Position numbers and translations under genes: made by a program. From JACPAB01 sp964366725 (lineage in GTDB: Bacteria; Patescibacteriota; Minisyncoccia; 2-02-FULL-40-12; GWA2-44-9), in NCBI GenBank assembly GCA_964366725.1, contig CAYIUL010000016.1, positions 1 through 11,116 on the forward strand: a stretch of DNA of 11,116 bases, given 5' to 3'. The notes under the pieces are model-generated. The model had not been told where the DNA came from. It saw nothing but the letters and a program-made list of their open reading frames with translations, and did no database searches. This document shows positions 7,302-11,116 of this stretch, one piece after another (positions within the stretch are counted from its first letter, which is position 1; every line of letters begins with the position of its first letter).

Positions 7302-9072
7302 AATAAGAAATTTTGTAATTGTGGCTCATGTGGATCACGGAAAGTCGACTCTTGCCGACCGTTTTTTAGAATTGACCAAAACCGTGGAGAAAAGAAAAAT
7401 GCACGAGCAGTATCTCGATACGATGGAACTCGAACAAGAACGCGGCATTACCATCAAGCTTCAGCCGGTAAGGATGGCTTACAACATGGACGGGCAGGAT
7501 TATATTTTGAATCTGATAGACACCCCGGGACACGTGGACTTTTCGTATGAAGTGTCGCGTTCCCTGGCCGCTGTTGAGGGGGCTATTTTATTGGTGGATG
7601 CGTCCAAAGGCATTCAAGCTCAGACCCTGGCCAACTTACACTTGGCCAAAAACCAGCGTCTCAAAATAATTCCCGTCATAAACAAGACCGATCTTCCCAA
7701 TGCCCGGACCGAACAGGTAAGAGAAGAACTCGCGCATCTGCTTGGCGTTGAGACCGAAGAAATAATCGGGATATCGGCAAAGAACGGGACCAACGTCCAG
7801 CTGGTTCTGGAAAAGGTCATACGCGAAGTCCCTCCGCCCGATACAAGATCGAACCTTGCGTCGGCTTTGATATTCGATTCCATCTTCGACGCTTACAAAG
7901 GGGTTATCGCTTATGTCAGGGTTTTCGGGGGAAAGATAAAAAGATCCGAAAAGATAGCCGCTTTTGCCACCAAAGCCAAAGCCGAGATCATAGAGCTGGG
8001 GTACTTTTCTCCGGCATTAATGCCGGCTTCGGAAATATCTTCCGGGGAGATCGGCTACATAGCCACGGGACTGAAAGATCCCGGCCAGATAAGGGTCGGC
8101 GATACCATCGGCTCTTTCGAGGCGGTCAACTCGGGAAGTTTCCGGCCGTTGGCCGGATACAAAGAGCCGCGGCCGATGGTTTTTGCCAGTTTTTTTCCCG
8201 AAGGCAGTGACGATTACGACTTGCTCAAAGACGCTTTGAGCAAACTTAAACTTACCGACGCCTCGCTGGTGTATGAGCCGGAATCGTCAGCCGGTCTGGG
8301 CAGGGGATTTCGCCTCGGTTTTTTGGGCATGCTCCATGTGGAGATAATATCCGAACGCTTGAAGAGAGAATTCGGCCTGCAGCTGATAATCTCTTCGCCA
8401 TCGGTCGAATACTCGGTGACAATGAAGAACGGCGAGGATGTAAAGATAAGATCAGCCGCCCAGCTGCCGGATTTTTCGAGGATAGAGTCGGTTGCCGAGC
8501 CGATAGTGGACCTGGAAATTTTGTGCCCGGCTTCATATCTGGGAAATGTAATGGAGCTCGTCTCCGCTTTCAGGAACGTTTACCAGGGCACCGATTATCT
8601 GGGAAAAGAAACCGCCCTTTTGAAATACGAAATGCCGCTTTCGGAGGTCATCACCGATTTCTATGACAAACTGAAGAGTGTGTCTTCCGGTTACGCGTCC
8701 ATGAGCTATGAGCCCAAAGGATTCCGGGAAGGAGACCTGATACGCCTCGATATTCTTATCAGTGGTGAGCTTGTCGAACCATTTTCGAAGATAGTCCCGA
8801 GAGAAAAGGCCTACTACGAAGGCAGATTAAGCGTCACGAAGCTTAAAGAAGTGGTGCCGCCGCAATGGTTTGAGGTCGCCATCCAAGCCGTTATAGGCGG
8901 GAAGGTCATCGCCAGAGAGTCCATCAGAGCCAGGAGGAAAGACGTCACTGGCTATTTGTATGGCGGAGACGTGACCAGGAAGATGAAGCTGCTGGAAAAA
9001 CAAAAGAAAGGCAAAAAAAAGATGAAAGAAACGGGCAGGGTCAATCTGCCCCAGGAGGTTTTCCTGAAGATG
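7288..9072 (+). CDS. lepA: Elongation factor 4 (LepA), 3' end lost in the assembly gap
   Basis: LepA is a translational GTPase that binds the ribosome and has been linked to back-translocation, initiation and 30S assembly. The 595 visible codons cover nearly the whole protein, since the family is usually about 600 residues. GTPase motifs are intact: G1 AHVDHGKS (13-20), switch I/G2 QERGITI (50-56), G3 DTPGH (78-82) and G4 NKTD (132-135). Domains II and III, the EF-G-like domain V (GFREGDLIRLDILI region) and the LepA-specific C-terminal domain with YGGDVTRKMKLLEKQKKGKKKMK all follow. The sequence stops at PQEVFLKM, where other LepA proteins have only a few residues left, so the stop codon should lie just inside the N run. 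The start is the ATG at 7288, inside the 3' end of the endonuclease-like gene; the MDISKIRNFVIVAHVDHGKST start is family-typical. The first codons are AT-rich compared with the rest. Confidence 0.95.
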
Positions 9073-9172
9073 NNNNNNNNNNNNNNNNNNNNNNNNNNNN
9101 NNNNNNNNNNNNNNNNNNNNNNNNNNNNNNNNNNNNNNNNNNNNNNNNNNNNNNNNNNNNNNNNNNNNNNNN
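9073..9172. other. Assembly gap of exactly 100 N
   Basis: A run of exactly 100 undetermined bases is the usual placeholder for a scaffold gap of unknown size. The end of lepA and most of the small leftward gene at 9173-9250 lie in it. The real distance between flanks is unknown, and any reading frame crossing it is meaningless. Confidence 0.97.
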
Positions 9173-9250
9173 GGCAAGATAGGCGATCATGCTTAGCGCC
9201 ACCAATACGACGAGTATTGTCCAAACGATTTTTACTAACCTCCTATTCAT
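9173..9250 (-). CDS. Partial small membrane protein (N-terminus only)
   Basis: Read leftwards, 26 codons are visible before the gap: MNRRLVKIVWTILVVLVA, then LSMIAYLA. This is a short basic N-terminus followed by a hydrophobic helix, fitting a signal anchor or small single-span membrane protein. I recall similar short inner-membrane proteins in Parcubacteria genomes, but no function is known to me. The gene would converge on lepA across the gap. Its start codon (CAT at 9248-9250 on the + strand) shares two bases with the start of the rightward PH-domain gene. An upstream in-frame start (MTRIN) would extend it into that gene. AGGAGG occurs just inside the gene, codons 3-4, but no start codon follows it at a suitable distance. 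Confidence 0.55.
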
Positions 9251-9734
9251 GGTTTTAAGAGAAAATGAGAAATTGATTCGGGTCATCCGCCGGCACAGTT
9301 CTGCTCTCAACGGCGCCTGGTCCTTGTCCGCCGGGCTGATCATTCTGTTTTGCTTTGTCTTTTTCTACTTTAAATTTAACTTTTTTGGATACGGGTGGCA
9401 AGTATTCAGTATGCTTGTTTTGATCTTGGCCGCAACAGTTATCACTAAATTATATATCTGGAGAAATGACGTACTTTTCATAACCGATCAGCGTATCATC
9501 CGGAACGAACAGGCCGGGTTGTTTCAGAAGACCGTAACCGAAGTGCTTTATCAGGATGTCCACGAGATCATTTTCAACAAAAAGGGTTTCGGTTCCATCG
9601 TCAACAATTACGGCGACCTTATAATCCGGACGCCCTTCGACAGCAAAATAGTATTTAAAAAGATTCCCGATCCCGAAAGAGTGGTTGAAATAATAAACAA
9701 AACAAGAACTCGCCATGAATCCCCTGTACTCTAA
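9249..9734 (+). CDS. Two-TM bacterial PH-domain (bPH2-type) membrane protein
   Basis: This 161-residue protein starts MVLRENEKLIRVIRRH, an N-terminus typical of bacterial PH-domain membrane proteins. Two hydrophobic segments follow (about residues 24-41 and 50-68), then a cytoplasmic beta-rich PH-like domain (about 72-150) opening with the frequent ITDQRII motif (78-84) after YIWRNDVLF. Such proteins are of largely unknown function and are assumed to sense or bind membrane or partner proteins. A longer reading from an ATG at 9189 would add residues encoded antisense to the leftward membrane gene and is unlikely. No Shine-Dalgarno site precedes 9249. The last 20 nt overlap the next gene, so the pair is probably one transcript, linking this protein to cell division or envelope functions by context only. 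Confidence 0.75.
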   Translation: MVLRENEKLIRVIRRHSSALNGAWSLSAGLIILFCFVFFYFKFNFFGYGWQVFSMLVLILAATVITKLYIWRNDVLFITDQRIIRNEQAGLFQKTVTEVLYQDVHEIIFNKKGFGSIVNNYGDLIIRTPFDSKIVFKKIPDPERVVEIINKTRTRHESPVL

Positions 9735-10077
9735 ATGGTTTTCGTTGTTGCTTATCGTTTTAGTTGGCTGTCTTGTCTTCTATCTGCTCGGTTTGAATAT
9801 CCGCCGCGCCGAGTTCCGGCAGGTGGTTTCCGGTATTGAACAGAAGATACAAGAAGCCGAAAAGGACAAGACCTATCTGGAAAAATTCGTTTCATACTTT
9901 AAAAGTCCACAATTTCTGGAGAAACAAGCCAGGATCAAGCTCAACTATAAATCGCCGGACGAAGAGGTTGTTTTTGTTTTTCGCGATCCCAACCCCAAAC
10001 AAGAAACGGCTGCCGCCAACCGACTTGATCAGGCGCCGAACTACAAAAAGTGGTGGTACTATGTTCTCGGATACTGA
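9715..10077 (+). CDS. FtsB/DivIC-like septum formation initiator
   Basis: This 120-residue bitopic protein has a very short cytoplasmic N-terminus and one membrane span (about residues 9-26, FSLLLIVLVGCLVFYLLG). A predicted coiled coil follows (about 30-62, rich in E, K and Q), then the segment FLEKQARIKLNYKSPDEEVVFVF. This last piece is characteristic of the FtsB/DivIC family, where an ExxAR-like stretch leads into a short strand. These proteins work in the FtsQLB (DivIB-FtsL-DivIC) complex that activates septal peptidoglycan synthesis. The tail (NPKQETAAANRLDQAPNYKKWWYYVLGY) is lineage-specific and ends in aromatic residues. The start ATG lies inside the 3' end of the PH-domain gene, suggesting coupled translation. 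Whether it is the FtsB or the FtsL partner cannot be settled from sequence alone. Confidence 0.82.
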   Translation: MNPLYSKWFSLLLIVLVGCLVFYLLGLNIRRAEFRQVVSGIEQKIQEAEKDKTYLEKFVSYFKSPQFLEKQARIKLNYKSPDEEVVFVFRDPNPKQETAAANRLDQAPNYKKWWYYVLGY

Positions 10078-10156
10078 ACGGGGTAGTGAAGACATTAGAA
10101 CCTACTACAGAACAAAGAGATTAGTTTTTACATTCCGCTTATGATAGATTAACAGA

Positions 10157-10176
10157 GGTATAGTTCATTTGAGAGG
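10157..10176 (+). promoter_or_regulatory. Candidate -10 box and Shine-Dalgarno site of the Cys-rich gene
   Basis: GGTATAGT (10157-10164) repeats exactly the box seen at 2259-2266. GAGAGG (10171-10176) is a good Shine-Dalgarno sequence six nt before the ATG at 10183, one of the few clear ones in the window. No convincing -35 is present. The rest of 10078-10156, after the FtsB-like gene, shows nothing I can name. Confidence 0.35.
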
Positions 10177-10182
10177 TTAAAA

Positions 10183-10392
10183 ATGAAACGAAAATGCGAG
10201 CCCTGGCGCCAGTTGAGAGATAAAAATCATAGAGGAAATTGCAAAAAGCAGTGTAACTCTACACAGCCAAGCTTTAATTCTGACGGAGAAACTAGATGTC
10301 AATTAGAAGAGAGGCACACGGGTCACTGCCAATACACATACATTTTCAATGTTCATACTTGCACAGATGAGTGTGCGGATATTCATCCATAG
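10183..10392 (+). CDS. Small Cys/His-rich protein, putative metal-binding
   Basis: This gene encodes 69 residues with seven cysteines (5, 20, 24, 39, 49, 60, 64) and five histidines (16, 45, 48, 58, 67). There are two CxxxC pairs (20/24 and 60/64), and the middle segment RCQLEERHTGHC resembles the C-x-L-...-H-x-G-x-H pattern of small zinc-knuckle-like proteins. There is no signal peptide or membrane span, so it is probably cytoplasmic. I do not recognise a family. The gene has its own -10-like box, a clear Shine-Dalgarno site and a rho-independent terminator overlapping its stop codon, so it looks like an independent small transcription unit and a real gene. Zinc binding is inferred from residue pattern only. 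Confidence 0.6.
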   Translation: MKRKCEPWRQLRDKNHRGNCKKQCNSTQPSFNSDGETRCQLEERHTGHCQYTYIFNVHTCTDECADIHP

Positions 10393-10414
10393 AGCCATAA
10401 CGGCTCTTTTATTT
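10391..10414 (+). terminator. Rho-independent terminator of the Cys-rich gene
   Basis: AGAGCC (10391-10396) pairs with GGCTCT (10402-10407) around the 5-nt loop ATAAC, and the T-rich tract TTTATTT follows. The TAG stop codon of the Cys-rich gene runs into the left arm. The T tract is on the + strand only, so it serves the rightward gene. Confidence 0.7.
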
Positions 10415-10424
10415 AATGCTCGCC

Positions 10425-10510
10425 GCCAAGCAAAATACTCTTTACGGTTTCCTGATTTGCGCGCGCCACCAAAGGGTTATTCTAAAAAGGAAAAGAGTAT
10501 TTTGCTTGGC
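10425..10510. repeat. Perfect 19-bp inverted repeat with 48-bp spacer
   Basis: Left arm 10425-10443 and right arm 10492-10510 are exact reverse complements. The flanking bases do not extend the match (C10424 faces T10511, and A10444 faces A10491). A perfect stem of this length in a non-coding stretch is very unlikely by chance. The spacer contains GCGCGC and a possible TTTG/CAAA mini-hairpin. Confidence 0.95.
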
Positions 10511-10553
10511 TCTGCTCTGAACGAGCAAGGCGGCGGGGCTGGCCTCTGTTTTT

Positions 10554-10614
10554 GCTCGGACGGCTCGGCAGGAGGGGGTTTAAGGGGGAATGCCGAGCCG
10601 TCCTCGCTTTTTTT
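10554..10614 (+). terminator. Strong rho-independent terminator
   Basis: GGACGGCTCGGCA (10558-10570) pairs perfectly with TGCCGAGCCGTCC (10591-10603), a 13-bp GC-rich stem. The loop is 20 nt and purine-rich. After two mismatches, GC/GC pairs extend the stem, and seven T follow at 10608-10614. It terminates rightward transcription. There is no T run on the opposite strand, so it does not obviously serve the leftward genes facing it. Confidence 0.8.
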
Positions 10615-10633
10615 GAGGAAAGCGGAATTTGAT

Positions 10634-10939
10634 TTAATGAGAAGGTTTTATTAAACTCGCAGCCAGTGGTTCCATTATTTTCTCCAAAATATCTTCATCA
10701 GAAAACTTTGACCCTAATTCTTGCAGTATCGTGTTTCTTTCTTCATCAGTTATTTCTTCCCATGGATTGAATTTTAGATGCTTTTCTAATTCAATAATGG
10801 GATCAACTACCTTGTGTCTTAAGTCCACTTTTATACATTTAACCTCAAGTGCTCTTTCTTTTCCAATAAAAGGCGAATCGTCTTTATTGATGATAAGCAC
10901 TTGGTATCCTAATTTTGCTACAGGGTAAATTTCGTTCAT
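10634..10939 (-). CDS. Hypothetical protein, 101 residues
   Basis: This leftward gene encodes a soluble, charged protein (MNEIYPVAKLGYQVLIINKD...) with no membrane span or signal peptide. The first half looks like short beta strands (YQVLIINKD, ALEVKCIKVDL). The second half is acidic and helical (PWEEITDEERNTILQELG, then DEDILEKIMEPLAASL). I do not recognise a family. The ATG at 10939 lies three nt after the stop of the upstream partial gene, so the two form an operon, possibly a functional pair. No Shine-Dalgarno site is visible. Base composition is AT-rich compared with the envelope block, in keeping with accessory DNA. It ends 20 nt before the facing terminator. Confidence 0.6.
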   Translation of the reverse strand: MNEIYPVAKLGYQVLIINKDDSPFIGKERALEVKCIKVDLRHKVVDPIIELEKHLKFNPWEEITDEERNTILQELGSKFSDEDILEKIMEPLAASLIKPSH

Positions 10940-10942
10940 AAT

Positions 10943-11116
10943 TTAAAATTCAATTAGTTCAATGGTTGATTCGGGATGCTGCTCTCTATACTTTTTAAAA
11001 ATCCTTCTAACCTCTTCAATATCTCCAGGATATAAACCATTATGAGTTGATATGTGAATTGATTCGACATCCTCCATAGTCAAACCGCCGTGATATTGAA
11101 CTTCCGTGTAACTCTC
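10943..11116 (-). CDS. Partial hypothetical protein (C-terminal 57 residues)
   Basis: The leftward frame entering from the right edge is open for 57 codons and ends in TAA at 10945-10943. Its first visible part reads YTEVQYHGGLTMEDVESIHI, followed by a helical, charged tail (DIEEVRRIFKKYREQ). The E-x-Q-x-H-G-then-acidic-'D-x-E-x-I-x-I' pattern faintly resembles C-terminal pieces of phage-associated ADP-ribosyltransferase-like and minor-head proteins. That is too weak for an assignment. The short spacing to the next gene (3 nt) implies co-translation. The N-terminus, and so the function, is outside the window. Confidence 0.55.
   Translation of the reverse strand, partial: ESYTEVQYHGGLTMEDVESIHISTHNGLYPGDIEEVRRIFKKYREQHPESTIELIEF

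Larger units (their letters stand above)
10416..10614 (+). ncRNA. Candidate structured RNA or repeat element with its own terminator
   Basis: The 240-nt stretch between the Cys-rich gene and the leftward genes is almost fully structured. P2 is a perfect 19-bp stem: GCCAAGCAAAATACTCTTT (10425-10443) with its exact complement at 10492-10510, enclosing 48 nt. P3 is TGCTC (10513-10517) with GAGCA (10523-10527), loop TGAAC. P1 is GCTCGCC (10418-10424) with GGCGGGGC (10532-10539), allowing one bulged G and one G-U pair. Together they make a three-way junction. A terminator hairpin and seven T follow, fixing the strand as +. The same stretch reads, in the frame of an ATG at 10416, as 34 codons, a TGA, then 20 more codons to TAA at 10581. 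I recall similar peptides annotated as hypothetical proteins in CPR genomes, so this may be a dispersed element. No promoter is clear. It could be an independent RNA, a mobile repeat or a broken small gene. Confidence 0.45.

Noticed and set aside
9189..9248. Longer start for the PH-domain protein at ATG 9189
   Set aside because: The extra residues are antisense to the hydrophobic leftward gene start, and the family-typical N-terminus begins at 9249.
9073..9258. Continuation of the lepA frame through the N run to a stop at 9256-9258
   Set aside because: The frame crosses undetermined bases, and the residues after the gap do not resemble the LepA C-terminus, which should end a few codons after FLKM.
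10078..10182. tRNA or known small RNA between the FtsB-like gene and the Cys-rich gene
   Set aside because: There is no cloverleaf, no TTCNANNC-like T-loop and no CCA end; only a weak GTAGT/ACTAC pairing is present.
10444..10491. Inverted repeat 10425-10510 as a CRISPR repeat or integron attC site
   Set aside because: There is only one unit, no spacer array, no Cas or integrase gene, and no GTTRRRY/RYYYAAC-type core sites.
10349..10654. Open frame of 101 codons across the Cys-rich gene end, terminator and structured element
   Set aside because: It overlaps a better gene in another frame, runs through two terminators and both arms of a long inverted repeat, and has low-complexity Gly/Ala content.

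Overview
The window most likely comes from a Candidate Phyla Radiation (Patescibacteria) bacterium, probably a Parcubacteria-type lineage. This is an inference from four things: a DUF4012 surface protein next to GT4 glycosyltransferases; a LepA of the Parcubacteria-like type; short, tightly packed genes with few Shine-Dalgarno sites; and palindromic repeat elements of a kind I associate with these genomes. Stop codons, including TGA, fit the standard code. The sequence carries one run of exactly 100 N (9073-9172), a conventional scaffold gap of unknown true length, so everything after 9172 is linked to the left part only by scaffolding.

Positions 1-6392 form a cell-envelope block read rightwards. 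It holds two GT4-family glycosyltransferases, a large membrane-anchored DUF4012 protein and the lipid II flippase MurJ. Together they suggest synthesis and display of surface glycans plus peptidoglycan precursor export. A 44-bp repeat occurs twice inside the DUF4012 gene (period 46 bp) and is translated in two different frames.

Positions 6393-9072 hold an AT-rich, stand-alone HTH plus LAGLIDADG endonuclease-like gene between murJ and lepA. It overlaps the lepA start by 14 nt and looks like a selfish insertion. lepA itself (elongation factor 4) runs into the gap with only its last few codons missing.

Positions 9173-10077, after the gap, hold the start of a small leftward membrane protein, a rightward two-TM bacterial PH-domain protein and an FtsB/DivIC-like division protein. 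The start codons of the first two overlap head to head.

Positions 10078-11116 are accessory in character. They contain a small Cys/His-rich protein with its own terminator and a highly structured element at 10416-10614. That element has a 19-bp perfect inverted repeat, a possible three-way junction and a strong terminator hairpin. At the right edge are two AT-rich leftward genes of unknown function, the first cut by the window end. The structured element is the best candidate for something undescribed: a repeat or non-coding RNA that may have been mis-annotated elsewhere as a small protein.
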